Source of the DNA: Schlegelella aquatica | GTDB taxonomy: Bacteria; Pseudomonadota; Gammaproteobacteria; Burkholderiales; Burkholderiaceae_C | NCBI RefSeq assembly: GCF_026013905.1 | Contig: NZ_CP110257.1 | Coordinates: 434,001 to 498,000 of the forward strand | Length of the DNA stretch: 64,000 nt | Direction: 5' to 3' | Shown here: piece by piece, positions 50,949 through 62,209 of the stretch | Layout: every line of letters begins with the position of its first letter | Position numbering within the stretch: position 1 is the stretch's first letter | The notes under the pieces: model-generated | Databases searched by the model: none | Told to the model about the DNA's origin: nothing | What the model saw: the letters and a program-made list of their open reading frames with translations, nothing else | Position numbers and translations under genes: made by a program

Positions 50949-51309
50949 GGGGTGACGGCCCGGCTCCGGGCGGCCGAGCGCCGGGCCTCATGTCTTGGCC
51001 CCCGGGGCGTACGCCCCACCCCCCGAGGGGGTGACGGCCCGGCTCCGGGCGGCCGAGCGCCGGGCCTTATGTCTTGGCCCCCGGGGCGTACGCCCCACCC
51101 CCCCGGGGGAGGTGACGGCCCGGCTCCGGGCGGCCGAGCGCCGGGCCTTATGTCTTTGCCCCCGGGGCGTACGCCCCACCCCCCGGGGGGGTGACGGCCC
51201 GGCTCCGGGCGGCCGAGCGCCGGGCCTTATGTCTTTGCCCCCGGGGCGTACGCCCCACCCCCCGGGGGGGTGACGGCCCGGCTCCGGGCGGCCGAGCGCC
51301 GGGCCTCAG
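50949..51309. repeat. 79-bp tandem array, four full units and one partial
   Basis: Units begin with GTGACGGCCCGGCTCCGGGC at 50952, 51031, 51112, 51191 and 51270 (spacings 79, 81, 79, 79); the last is cut after ~40 bp. Each unit has three dyads: GGCCCGGC/GCCGGGCC arms with a 15-base loop, the perfect palindrome GGGGCGTACGCCCC (51004-51017, 51083-51096, 51164-51177, 51243-51256), and a C6/G5-8 block. Copies 1-2 have TCTTGGCCCCC, copies 3-4 TCTTTGCCCCC. The array fills the 385-bp gap between convergent genes and includes the stop codon of the DUF1631 gene. No spacers, so it is not a CRISPR array. Likely a transcription barrier and a variable-number tandem repeat. Confidence 0.95.
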
Positions 51310-53780
51310 CTCTTGCTATGGGCCGTCAGTGCGGCCAGCTGGCGCCTCGCACGCGCGACGGCACGCTCGATCAGGTAGGCCTGCTCGAACGCGCGGAAGC
51401 GCCCGCTCTCGCACAGCTTGGCCAGCATGCGCCCGGTCATGGAGATGATCTTCTGGTGCTTGTGGCCCTGGCTGAAGATGAAGAAGGTCCGCCCGGGGCT
51501 CACCCAGTTGAGACGCACCTTCTTCCAGGCGCCGTCGACGAACATCTGGTAGGCCACTCCGGCCTGGACGTACTGTGCGAGCTGCGCGCCCTGCGTCGGG
51601 GTCTCCGGTCGCAGCTCGGCGCCCAGGCCGTCGAGATTGATGTCGACGTCGCCGCCGGCCGCCCCATCGTCCAGGTGGGCCAGGTCGATGTCCACCTGGC
51701 CGTCCCAATCGACGGCGGCCTCCTGCACCAGCCCGACCTGCGCCGCCTCCTCGTCCGAAAAGCCCGTGGGCTCGCCCTGGAGCACCGGCGCCGCGTCAGG
51801 CGGCGGCGTGTCCTCGGCCTTGGGCAGCTCCAGCCGGTCCAGGGCCTGCAGGTGGCTCTCCAGCTGGTGGCGCTGGGAGTCGCTGAGCGGCTGCCCCTTG
51901 AGCGACTGCGCATGACAGGGCAGCAGCTCGGAGAAGAACGCCTTCTTCTTGTCCTCCGGCCAGCGGATCAGCGCGAGGCCCTCGTGGAGGGTCTTCATCA
52001 GCTGCGGCAGCGTCAGGATGAACTGCTTGCGCTCGGCCGGGGAGTGCTTGGGCTGCACGCTGAGGATCAGCTCGCGCGCGGCCTGCTTCATGCGCTGTGT
52101 GATCTCGGCATCGGGGCCGTGGCGCATCGCCGCCTCGACCTGAACCTGGGACCAGGTCTGCTGCAAGAACTCGCGCACGAAGTCCTGCACGCCGAGCGGC
52201 AGCAGCACCGCCTGCACCTGCTCGGCATAGCGGGCCTGCAGTCGCAGCTGGCTTTCCTTCTGGGCCAGCAACTCGACCGCCTCGGCATGCGCGCGGGCCT
52301 CGTCCTGGGCCTGCTCCTGCACGAAGCCCTCCAGCGCCCGCAGCTTGGACTCGTACAGATCCATCTGGTCGAAGTCGCCTTCGACGATCTGCTGCACGAG
52401 CTCGCGCACGAGCGACAGGAAGCGCATGCCCGGGCCGTCGTCGAAGTCCTCGAAGGCGCAGGCGATCGACGCCATGCGGTTGACGAACTTGCGCACCGGG
52501 TGGCTGCGCGACGAGAAGAAGCGCACGTCCTTGAGCGCCACGCGCAACACGGGCAGTTGCAGGCGCGCGATCTGGCGCGCCATCTGCGGCGGCACCTTCG
52601 GGTCGGACAGGATCTGGTCGAACAGCGAGGCGACGATGTCGATCACCATGTGATCGAGGGGCGCGCTCGCCGCACGCACCAGCTCTTCGCGGTGGGCGCG
52701 GATCAGGTTGACGGCCATCAGCCCCCCCAACCCGCTCGAAAGGGCCTCGCCGCTCGGCGGGACACCCCCGCCCACTCCGCCCGTCGCCATGCCGGGTGTC
52801 CACCCGCTCGCGGCGGCCGGGTCGAGCGCGCCGGGCGTGCTGGCGAGGAATGCGAGCCGGCGGATGAGCTCGGCCATCTGGGCGTCGCTCACGCGCCCTG
52901 CCGCGCCGCTGCCGGTGGGGCCCGGCGCAGCGGCCCCGAAGCCCGAGCGGTGGGAGCCCTCACCCGAGGCCGCGAAGCCGCTTCCCCCGGACGGCCCGAA
53001 CAGGCCCCCGGCCGAGGTGGCGAAACTCGACGGTGGCGGCACGCCGAACAGGGCGCTCAGCGTCTGGGCCGTCCGGTGCAGGTCTGGCGGGGTGGTGCGC
53101 GGGGCCGCCGAGGCGGGCGCGGTCACGCCGCCCGTGCCCGTGATGCCGGAGCGCACGGCCAGCCCCACGGGCTGCACCCCGCGCGCGCTCAGGTCGGCGA
53201 CGATCGCGCCATAGCACTGCCGCATGGACTTCGCCAGGCCGTGGGACAACTCGCGGGCCAATGTCTTGCGCACCCCGACATCGGTCGTGACGCTCTCGAT
53301 CGCACGAAAGAGCGCCTTGCCGACGATCTCCGGGCGGATGGGGTTGCGCTCCGGGTCCGGTCGTCCCAGCCCCAGCAGCGAGCCCATGTAGGCGTCGAGC
53401 TCTCGCAGTTCCCATTCGCATTCGTGCTCGATCGCGAGGCCCAGGCGGTGCGCGGTGACCTGTTCTTCGACCTCCTGGTCGCCGACGAGGCCGAGCGCCG
53501 TCCAGTCGGTGGCGGCCATCGGGCGGGTGCTGCGCGGGTGCAGTTGCTGAGCCACCTTCTCGTTCAACACGCTGGTGAACGTCATGTTGAAGGCAGACAG
53601 CTTGTGCTGGAAGTCGTACTGCGCCGCCATGTAGGCTTGGCGGTCGGCGTTGCTCTTCGCCGACAGCGCGAGCATGCCCAGCACGTCCACGGTGCGGCTC
53701 GCCGTGTCGGCGACCGTGGACAGGATTCTCTGCACCGCCGATTGCATGGCGGCGTGAAGACGCGGGTCGGGTACGCTCAT
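51306..53780 (-). CDS. DUF1631-family protein
   Basis: 824 aa, soluble, mostly helical. Fits the long DUF1631 family of beta/gammaproteobacteria: N-terminal MQSAVQRILSTVADTASRTV, HECEWELRELDAYMGSLLG and IRPEIVGKALFRAIE; a Ser/Gly/Pro-rich low-complexity linker at ~220-340; conserved middle (LMAVNLIRAHREELVRAA, HPVRKFVNRMASIACAFEDF); then a C-terminal module with VRLNWVSPGRTFFIFSQGHK, PilZ-like in position. Function unknown, possibly linked to c-di-GMP or stress signalling in relatives. The stop codon (51306-51308) falls inside the partial fifth unit of the tandem array. Confidence 0.85.
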   Translation of the reverse strand: MSVPDPRLHAAMQSAVQRILSTVADTASRTVDVLGMLALSAKSNADRQAYMAAQYDFQHKLSAFNMTFTSVLNEKVAQQLHPRSTRPMAATDWTALGLVGDQEVEEQVTAHRLGLAIEHECEWELRELDAYMGSLLGLGRPDPERNPIRPEIVGKALFRAIESVTTDVGVRKTLARELSHGLAKSMRQCYGAIVADLSARGVQPVGLAVRSGITGTGGVTAPASAAPRTTPPDLHRTAQTLSALFGVPPPSSFATSAGGLFGPSGGSGFAASGEGSHRSGFGAAAPGPTGSGAAGRVSDAQMAELIRRLAFLASTPGALDPAAASGWTPGMATGGVGGGVPPSGEALSSGLGGLMAVNLIRAHREELVRAASAPLDHMVIDIVASLFDQILSDPKVPPQMARQIARLQLPVLRVALKDVRFFSSRSHPVRKFVNRMASIACAFEDFDDGPGMRFLSLVRELVQQIVEGDFDQMDLYESKLRALEGFVQEQAQDEARAHAEAVELLAQKESQLRLQARYAEQVQAVLLPLGVQDFVREFLQQTWSQVQVEAAMRHGPDAEITQRMKQAARELILSVQPKHSPAERKQFILTLPQLMKTLHEGLALIRWPEDKKKAFFSELLPCHAQSLKGQPLSDSQRHQLESHLQALDRLELPKAEDTPPPDAAPVLQGEPTGFSDEEAAQVGLVQEAAVDWDGQVDIDLAHLDDGAAGGDVDINLDGLGAELRPETPTQGAQLAQYVQAGVAYQMFVDGAWKKVRLNWVSPGRTFFIFSQGHKHQKIISMTGRMLAKLCESGRFRAFEQAYLIERAVARARRQLAALTAHSKS

Positions 53781-53904
53781 TGCAGCCGGGACGCAACGAA
53801 GCGCAGTATGGCGCGAAACCTTCCCTCTGCGGCGCCCCCGGGCCGACGGCCGGTGCGCAATTCGCCACCTTTCGGCGCTGCCCGGCCGGCCTGTTAACAG
53901 ACCG

Positions 53905-54321
53905 TTACTTCTTCAGGGCGTCGCGGATCTCGCGCAACAGCACCACTTCCTCGGGCGGCGCCGGTGGAGCGGCGGGCGCGGACGGGGTCTCGCGGCGCAG
54001 CCGGTTGATCTGCTTGACCATCACGAAGATCACCAGGGCCAGCAGCACGAAGTTGAGCGCCACCGTGATGAAGCTGCCGTAGGCGAAGACCGCGCCGCCT
54101 TTCCTGGCCTCGGCCAGCGTGCTGGCGGTCTGCCCCGCCAGCGGGATGAAGTAATTGGAGAAATCCAGCCCGCCGAAGAGCTTGCTCACCACCGGCATGA
54201 CCAGGTCGTTGACCAGCGAGTCCACGATCTTGCCGAAGGCGCCGCCGATGATGACGCCCACGGCCAGGTCCACGACGTTGCCCTTGACCGCGAACTCCCT
54301 GAACTCGCGCATGAATCCCAT
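53905..54321 (-). CDS. mscL: large-conductance mechanosensitive channel
   Basis: 138 aa. First helix [21 protein letters not shown], then the periplasmic loop and second helix [21 protein letters not shown], and the C-terminal helix [15 protein letters not shown] homopentamer that opens on membrane tension in hypo-osmotic shock. ATG at 54321 ([10 protein letters not shown]) chosen; the frame runs to 54429 but that part is basic noise. GAAGGGG lies upstream. Confidence 0.95.
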   Translation of the reverse strand: MGFMREFREFAVKGNVVDLAVGVIIGGAFGKIVDSLVNDLVMPVVSKLFGGLDFSNYFIPLAGQTASTLAEARKGGAVFAYGSFITVALNFVLLALVIFVMVKQINRLRRETPSAPAAPPAPPEEVVLLREIRDALKK

Positions 54322-54522
54322 GGCCGACCCCTTCTCGTCGAGTGCCGAATGTGCCGTCGCGCCGGCCTTGCTCGGCGCGTGCGAGCAGTATGGGGGAGGG
54401 CGGGCGCGCCGGCCAGTGGGAGCGCGCATGCACGCGGCCGCTGCGACCCGGCGGCGCTCCGGACGCCTCGAACGGCGCCGCCGCGGGCTCTGGCGGGCTG
54501 GTTTCGGGGGTGGGCGGTCGGA

Positions 54523-54528
54523 TAGAAT
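54523..54528 (+). promoter_or_regulatory. -10 hexamer TAGAAT upstream of petABC
   Basis: TAGAAT is 45 nt before the petA ATG; a leader of about 38-40 nt with TGAGGATCC near the start would follow. It is the only good -10 in the gap to mscL. The -35 is weak. Confidence 0.5.
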
Positions 54529-54573
54529 CTCGGGTTGCCCCTAACTAGAGAAGTGCTTCCTGAGGATCCCCCC

Positions 54574-55179
54574 ATGAGTGACCAGCAAGTGGACAAAGGC
54601 CGCCGCACTTGGGTAGCCATTGCCTGTGGAGCCGGTGCCGTCGGTGGCGTGGCCACAGCGGTTCCTTTCGTTTCCACGTTCCAGCCGTCGGAGAAGGCCC
54701 GCGCGGCCGGCGCGCCGGTCGAGGTGGACATCAGCGGCCTCAAGCCGGGCGAGATGATGACGGTGGAGTGGCGCGGCAAGCCGGTGTGGATCGTGCGCCG
54801 CACGCCCGAGCAGCTGGCCTCGCTCGAGAAGACGGAGCCCCAGGTCGCCGACCCCAAGTCCGAGCGCAAGCCCGCCGAACTGACGCCCGAGTACGCCCGC
54901 AACCAGTGGCGCGCCCGTGAGGACCACAAAGAGATCCTGGTCGCCGTGGGCATCTGCTCGCACCTGGGGTGCTCGCCGACGGCGCGCTTCGCCGCCGGCC
55001 CCCAGCCCTCGCTGCCCGAGGACTGGGTGGGCGGTTTCCTGTGTCCCTGCCACGGCTCGACCTTCGACATGGCGGGTCGCGTCTTCAAGAACAAGCCTGC
55101 GCCGGACAACCTGGAGGTGCCGCCGCATGTGTACCTCTCCGACACCAAGTTGCTGATCGGCGAGGACAAGAAGGCCTGA
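54574..55179 (+). CDS. petA: ubiquinol-cytochrome c reductase, Rieske iron-sulfur subunit
   Basis: 201 aa. Twin-arginine leader DKGRRTWVAIACGAGAV that stays as a membrane anchor. [2Fe-2S] ligands Cys128/His130 in CSHLGCSP and Cys157/His160 in CPCHGS; Cys133-Cys159 form the usual disulfide. Accepts an electron from ubiquinol at the Qo site of complex III. Tat export is supplied by tatABC in this window. Confidence 0.96.
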   Translation: MSDQQVDKGRRTWVAIACGAGAVGGVATAVPFVSTFQPSEKARAAGAPVEVDISGLKPGEMMTVEWRGKPVWIVRRTPEQLASLEKTEPQVADPKSERKPAELTPEYARNQWRAREDHKEILVAVGICSHLGCSPTARFAAGPQPSLPEDWVGGFLCPCHGSTFDMAGRVFKNKPAPDNLEVPPHVYLSDTKLLIGEDKKA

Positions 55180-55276
55180 TGCCCCCGGGCGGAGGGCACG
55201 GCTGCGCGTCGAGACGGCGGCGCGGCGCGCCCTACGCGGCTGACGAGAAGGCTAACGAAGTATCGAGGTGACCCCC

Positions 55277-56677
55277 ATGGCTCAATTCAAAGAAGCTCCG
55301 CCGAACGCGACGCGCGGGCAGAAGCTCCTGAACTGGATCGACAACCGGTTCCCGCTGACCCAGCTCTACAACGAGCACATGGCGCAGTACTACGCGCCGA
55401 AGAATTTCAACTTCTGGTACATCTTCGGCTCGCTGGCGCTCGTCGTGCTGGTGATCCAGATCGTCACCGGCATCTTCCTCGTGATGCACTACAAGCCGGA
55501 CGCGAACCTGGCGTTCGCCTCGGTCGAGTACATCATGCGCGACGTGCCGTGGGGGTGGCTGATCCGCTACATGCACTCCACCGGCGCGTCGGCGTTCTTC
55601 GTGGTCGTCTACCTGCACATGTTCCGCGGCCTCTTGTACGGCTCGTACCGCAAGCCGCGTGAGCTGGTGTGGATCTTCGGGTGCCTGATCTTCCTGATGC
55701 TGATGGCCGAGGCCTTCTTCGGCTACCTGCTGCCCTGGGGCCAGATGTCCTATTGGGGTGCCCAGGTGATCGTGAACCTCTTCTCCGCGATCCCCTTCAT
55801 CGGCCCGGACCTCGCCCTCCTGATCCGTGGTGACTACGTCGTCTCCGATGCGACGCTCAACCGCTTCTTCAGCTTCCACGTGATCGCGATCCCGCTGGTC
55901 CTGCTCGGCCTGGTCGTGGCGCACATCATCGCGCTGCACGAGGTGGGCTCGAACAACCCCGACGGTGTCGAGATCAAGGAGAAGCTCGACGCCGCGGGCC
56001 GCCCGCTGGACGGCATTCCGTTCCACCCGTACTACACGGTGCACGACATCTTCGGCCTGTCCATCTTCCTGATGGTCTTCAGCGCCATCGTCTTCTTCGC
56101 GCCGGAGTTCGGGGGCTACTTCCTCGAGTTCAACAACTTCATCCCTGCCGACCCGCTGAAGACGCCGCCGCACATCGCACCGGTGTGGTACTTCACGCCG
56201 TTCTACTCGATGCTGCGCGCCACGACCGACCTGATGGTCAACGTGCTGTGCGTCATCATCGCCCTCGGCGCCGTTCTCGGTGTGATCAAGGGTGCGTTCT
56301 CGGCCAAGGGCAAGGTCGGCCTGCTGGTCGGCGCGGCCGTCGCGATCGCCCTGCTCAAGACCTTCGATGCCAAGTTCTGGGGCGTCGTGGTGATGGGCGG
56401 TGCGGTCATCATCCTGTTCTTCCTGCCCTGGCTGGACCACAGCCCGGTCAAGTCGATCCGTTACCGTCCGAGCTGGCACAAGTACGTCTATGGCGTGTTC
56501 GTGCTGTTCTTCCTGGTGCTGGGCTACCTCGGCATCCAGCCGCCGTCGCCCACCGGCGAACTCATCTCCCAAATCGGCACGCTGTTCTACTTCGGCTTCT
56601 TCCTGCTGATGCCCTGGTGGAGCCGCATGGGCGAGTTCAAGCCGGTCCCCGAGCGCGTGACCTACGTCGCCCACTGA
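55277..56677 (+). CDS. petB: cytochrome b of the bc1 complex
   Basis: 466 aa, full-length cytochrome b (b6 and subunit IV fused). Heme-ligand His pairs in MHSTGASAFFVVVYLHMFRG and FSFHVIAIPLVLLGLVVAHI; eight or nine helices. The Qo motif usually written PEWY reads PVWY here (HIAPVWYFTPFYSML), the variant I recall as usual in many beta/gammaproteobacteria. ATG 55277 with GAGGTGA eight nt upstream preferred to GTG 55268. Confidence 0.96.
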   Translation: MAQFKEAPPNATRGQKLLNWIDNRFPLTQLYNEHMAQYYAPKNFNFWYIFGSLALVVLVIQIVTGIFLVMHYKPDANLAFASVEYIMRDVPWGWLIRYMHSTGASAFFVVVYLHMFRGLLYGSYRKPRELVWIFGCLIFLMLMAEAFFGYLLPWGQMSYWGAQVIVNLFSAIPFIGPDLALLIRGDYVVSDATLNRFFSFHVIAIPLVLLGLVVAHIIALHEVGSNNPDGVEIKEKLDAAGRPLDGIPFHPYYTVHDIFGLSIFLMVFSAIVFFAPEFGGYFLEFNNFIPADPLKTPPHIAPVWYFTPFYSMLRATTDLMVNVLCVIIALGAVLGVIKGAFSAKGKVGLLVGAAVAIALLKTFDAKFWGVVVMGGAVIILFFLPWLDHSPVKSIRYRPSWHKYVYGVFVLFFLVLGYLGIQPPSPTGELISQIGTLFYFGFFLLMPWWSRMGEFKPVPERVTYVAH

Positions 56678-56696
56678 TGCCGCTGGAGCCCACACG

Positions 56697-57473
56697 ATGA
56701 AAAAACTGATCTACAGCCTGCTGGCTTCCCTGATGCTGCTGGCCGGCGCGCCGGCCGCGCGCGCCGCCGAGGGCGGCATTGCCTGGGACAAGTTCCCGGT
56801 GAGCCGGGTCACCGACATCGCCGCCCTCCAGAACGGGGCCAAGCTGTTCGTCAACTACTGCCTGAACTGCCACTCGGCCGCCTTCATGCGCTACAACCGT
56901 CTGCGCGACATCGGGCTGACCGAGCAGCAGATCAAGGACAACCTCATGTTCGCCACCGACAAGGTCGGCGAGACGATGAAAGTGTCCCTCGATCCGAAGC
57001 AGGCCAAGGAATGGTTCGGCGCCACCCCGCCCGACCTCACCGTGATCGCGCGCTCGCGTGCCTCGCATGCCGGGACGGGCGCCGACTACCTCTACACCTA
57101 CCTGCGCACCTACTACCGTGACGACACCAAGGCGACCGGCTGGAACAACCTCGCCTTCCCGAACGTCGGGATGCCGCACGTGCTGTGGGAGCTGCAGGGC
57201 CAGCGCGCGGCCAAGTTCATCGAGGAGAAGGACCCGCACGACCCGAGCAAGACGCAGCACGTCTTCGCGGGCTTCGAGCAACTGACGCCGGGCAAGATGT
57301 CGGCGCAGGAGTACGACAACGCCGTGGCGGACCTGGTCGCCTTCCTGCAGTGGATGGGCGAGCCGGTCCAGAAGCAGCGCGTGCGCCTGGGGGTGTGGGT
57401 GCTGATCTTCCTGGGTCTGTTCACCGTCATCGCGTGGCGCCTGAACGCCGCGTACTGGAAGGACGTGAAGTAA
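56697..57473 (+). CDS. petC: cytochrome c1
   Basis: 258 aa. Sec signal peptide cleaved after ARAA (~24); heme c site Cys55, Cys58, His59 in NYCLNCHS; RYNRLRDIGLTEQQIKDN and a C-terminal anchor helix VWVLIFLGLFTVIAWRL. Passes electrons from Rieske to soluble cytochrome c. 19 bp after petB; terminator at 57511-57553. Confidence 0.96.
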   Translation: MKKLIYSLLASLMLLAGAPAARAAEGGIAWDKFPVSRVTDIAALQNGAKLFVNYCLNCHSAAFMRYNRLRDIGLTEQQIKDNLMFATDKVGETMKVSLDPKQAKEWFGATPPDLTVIARSRASHAGTGADYLYTYLRTYYRDDTKATGWNNLAFPNVGMPHVLWELQGQRAAKFIEEKDPHDPSKTQHVFAGFEQLTPGKMSAQEYDNAVADLVAFLQWMGEPVQKQRVRLGVWVLIFLGLFTVIAWRLNAAYWKDVK

Positions 57474-57510
57474 CGACGGCGGCGGGGCCTCGAGGGCGCC
57501 GCTGCGACGT

Positions 57511-57553
57511 TCGGAGTGGGTGGCCCGCGGCGCCCACTCCGTTTGTGTTTTCT
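57511..57553 (+). terminator. rho-independent terminator of petABC
   Basis: Perfect 9-bp stem CGGAGTGGG (57511-57519) with CCCACTCCG (57532-57540), a 12-base loop, then TTTGTGTTTTCT. It lies 37 bp after petC and 37 bp before sspA. The clearest terminator in the window. Confidence 0.88.
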
Positions 57554-57589
57554 GATAGACGAACTCGACGAGCATAGGAGCACGCCATC

Positions 57590-58201
57590 ATGATGGTGCT
57601 TTACTCCGGGACCACCTGCCCCTATTCCCACCGCTGCCGTTTCGTGCTGTTCGAGAAGGGGATGGACTTCGAGATTCGCGACGTCGATCTGTTCGCGAAG
57701 CCGGAAGACATCGCGTTGATGAATCCGTACAACGAGGTGCCCATCCTCGTCGAGCGCGATCTCATCCTGTACGAATCGAACATCATCAACGAGTACATCG
57801 ACGAGCGCTTTCCGCATCCGCAGCTGATGCCGGGCGATCCGATCGCCCGTGCCCGCGTGCGGCTGTTCCTGCTCAATTTCGAGAAGGAGCTGTTCGCCCA
57901 CGTCAACGTGCTCGAGTCGCGCGGGGTCAAGCCCAGCGACAAACAGCTCGAGAAGGCGCGCTCGCAGATCCGCGACCGGCTCACGCAGCTCGCGCCCATC
58001 TTCCTGAAGAACAAGTACATGCTGGGCGACGACTTCTCGATGCTCGACGTGGCCATTGCGCCGCTGCTGTGGCGCCTGGACTACTATGGCATCGAGTTGT
58101 CCAAGAACGCCGCACCGCTGCTGAAGTACGCCGAGCGCATCTTCTCGCGTCCGGCCTACATCGAGGCGCTGACGCCCTCCGAGAAGGTGATGCGCAAGTA
58201 A
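57590..58201 (+). CDS. sspA: stringent starvation protein A (glutathione S-transferase-like)
   Basis: 203 aa. Thioredoxin-like N-terminal half (MVLYSGTTCPYSHRCRFVLF, then NEVPILVERDLILYESN) and helical GST C-terminal half (PPLL-type DDFSMLDVAIAPLLWRLDYY). Binds RNA polymerase rather than acting as a GST; the stress role is from the family. AGGAG nine nt before ATG 57590; ATG 57593 is an alternative. sspB follows by 21 bp, the standard pair. Confidence 0.93.
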   Translation: MMVLYSGTTCPYSHRCRFVLFEKGMDFEIRDVDLFAKPEDIALMNPYNEVPILVERDLILYESNIINEYIDERFPHPQLMPGDPIARARVRLFLLNFEKELFAHVNVLESRGVKPSDKQLEKARSQIRDRLTQLAPIFLKNKYMLGDDFSMLDVAIAPLLWRLDYYGIELSKNAAPLLKYAERIFSRPAYIEALTPSEKVMRK

Positions 58202-58222
58202 GCGCGCCCCGACCCCTGCGCC

Positions 58223-58753
58223 ATGAACCCGCCGCCTCCCGCGCCTCCTGCCGGCAGCTCGACCCGGCCCTACCTGATCCGGGCGCTGCACGACTGGTGC
58301 ACCGACAACGGCTTCACGCCGTACATCGCGGTGTACGTGGATGCGTCCGTCCAGGTGCCGATGGAGTACGTCAAGAACCACGAGATCGTGCTCAACGTCA
58401 GCTTCGATGCGACGAGCGGGTTGCGCTTGGGCAACGACTTCATCGAGTTCCGGGCCCGCTTCGGCGGAGTGGCGCGCGACATCGTCGTGCCGGTGGACCA
58501 CGTGATCGCGATCTACGCCCGTGAGAACGGGCAGGGCATGGCCTTCCCGATCCCGAGCGAGCCGCCCGAATCGTCGGCGGAGGAGGGCGTCCCTGAGACG
58601 GCGGCGCACAGCCCGAGCCCGCTCAAGCTCGCGCCGTCGCCGGCCGAGGGTGAGCCGCAAGCACCGTCTCCCGGGCCCGCGGGTGGCGAGGAGGACGCGC
58701 CTTCCCCGCCGCCCCCGGGCGGCGGGCGCCCCGCCCTCAAACGCATCAAGTGA
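58223..58753 (+). CDS. sspB: ClpXP protease specificity-enhancing factor SspB
   Basis: 176 aa. The substrate-binding domain covers ~10-120 (PYLIRALHDWCTDNGFTPYI, FIEFRARFGGVARDI, VDHVIAIYARENGQGMAFP); a Pro/Ser-rich linker leads to the C-terminal ClpX-binding tail, which ends GRPALKRIK. Delivers ssrA-tagged proteins to ClpXP. Confidence 0.93.
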   Translation: MNPPPPAPPAGSSTRPYLIRALHDWCTDNGFTPYIAVYVDASVQVPMEYVKNHEIVLNVSFDATSGLRLGNDFIEFRARFGGVARDIVVPVDHVIAIYARENGQGMAFPIPSEPPESSAEEGVPETAAHSPSPLKLAPSPAEGEPQAPSPGPAGGEEDAPSPPPPGGGRPALKRIK

Positions 58754-58785
58754 CGCACCCGGTGCAGCGGGCGCCGGCGCTCCGG

Positions 58786-58791
58786 TACACT
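58786..58791 (+). promoter_or_regulatory. -10 hexamer TACACT for tRNA-Thr
   Basis: TACACT lies 41 nt before the mature tRNA 5' end, so a start near 58798 would give a short 5' precursor leader. -35 candidate TGCAGC (58763-58768) is poor. Confidence 0.45.
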
Positions 58792-58832
58792 GCCTGCTTC
58801 ACTGCGCTGCGGGGCGCGCCCGCGGCCTATTC

Positions 58833-58908
58833 GCCGGCTTAGCTCAGCTGGTAGAGCAACCGCCTTGTAAGCGGTAGGTCATCCGTTCGAGTCGGATAGC
58901 CGGCACCA
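58833..58908 (+). tRNA. tRNA-Thr (anticodon TGT)
   Basis: 76 nt including encoded CCA. Acceptor arm GCCGGCT (58833-58839) pairs with AGCCGGC (58898-58904); D arm GCTCAGCTGGTAGAGC; anticodon stem ACCGC/GCGGT around loop CTTGTAA with TGT at 58866-58868; T arm ATCCG-TTCGAGT-CGGAT. Reads ACA (and by wobble ACG) threonine codons. Single gene, no tRNA neighbour; followed by the convergent dciA gene. Confidence 0.97.
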
Positions 58909-58929
58909 GCTCCGTTCCCCGAGGCCCGG

Positions 58930-59235
58930 TCAGGCCGATTGCACTTTGATGCGGATCGCCGTGACCTGCCATCCGCGGTGCTTGAGCAGCGCCTCCATGC
59001 GCGGCTGCAACTGCCGCAGCTTCGCGGCGACCGCGCCATTGGGGGCCAGCAGGGACCAGCCCTCCTCGTCGATGGGGCCGGGTTTGACGTACCGGGCCAG
59101 GGGCGCAGGCAACAGCGGACGGATCGCCTCGAACCGCTCGTTCGACTCGCGCACGAGCTGCTGCAGCCGCGCCAGCCCTCCGTGGCGACCCAAGGCTTCG
59201 CCGATCGGCACGACGGGGTCGGAGCGCGTGTTCAT
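58930..59235 (-). CDS. dciA: DciA-family (DUF721) helicase-loading protein
   Basis: 101 aa. DUF721 signature [20 protein letters not shown], then [20 protein letters not shown] and [19 protein letters not shown]. DciA family members help load the replicative helicase DnaB in bacteria without DnaC. The minus-strand TACACT (59243-59248) ends seven nt before its ATG, so it too may be leaderless. Divergent from secA, as in many proteobacteria. Confidence 0.85.
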   Translation of the reverse strand: MNTRSDPVVPIGEALGRHGGLARLQQLVRESNERFEAIRPLLPAPLARYVKPGPIDEEGWSLLAPNGAVAAKLRQLQPRMEALLKHRGWQVTAIRIKVQSA

Positions 59236-59242
59236 GGGCGCC

Positions 59243-59248
59243 AGTGTA
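59243..59248 (-). promoter_or_regulatory. -10-like TACACT seven nt before the dciA ATG
   Basis: Read on the minus strand, TACACT, then GGCGCCC, then ATG at 59235. Seven nt of spacing puts the expected start at or next to the A of the codon; no Shine-Dalgarno. -35 not clear. Confidence 0.45.
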
Positions 59249-59284
59249 CCGGCCCTCCCTGGGAAGCGCCGCGAACCCGGGTGC

Positions 59285-59290
59285 TAAACT
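59285..59290 (+). promoter_or_regulatory. -10-like TAAACT upstream of secA
   Basis: TAAACT sits 150 nt before the secA ATG in the 204-bp dciA-secA gap. A leader of ~140 nt would follow. No SecM-like ORF is seen, so SecA is not regulated by a secM arrest peptide here. -35 weak. Confidence 0.35.
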
Positions 59291-59439
59291 CAGCGGCTTT
59301 TGGGTGGCACGGTGGCTGCTGGCAGCGCCGGGCAGCCCCTCTGTGTTCGCCGGCGCGTGCCGGCGCTCGATCGTGGCCGCCCGCCCTCGAGGCGGCGGCA
59401 AGCCCCGCGCCTGGGGCAAGGACACTACCGACAACCCGC

Positions 59440-62184
<2,745 letters not shown>

Positions 62185-62209
62185 AGCCCCACCTCACGGA
62201 AGACGCATC

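Noticed and set aside
50952-51273. Small proteins encoded by the tandem repeat
   Set aside because: Open frames with repeated MTARLRAAERR-type starts follow from the repeat; the 79-bp period is not a multiple of three and no ribosome binding site is seen.
50949-51309. CRISPR array
   Set aside because: Units are directly adjacent at 79-81 bp with no unique spacers and no cas genes; it is a plain tandem repeat.
59236-59439. secM-type arrest peptide upstream of secA
   Set aside because: No ORF with an arrest motif; the gap is divergent with dciA.
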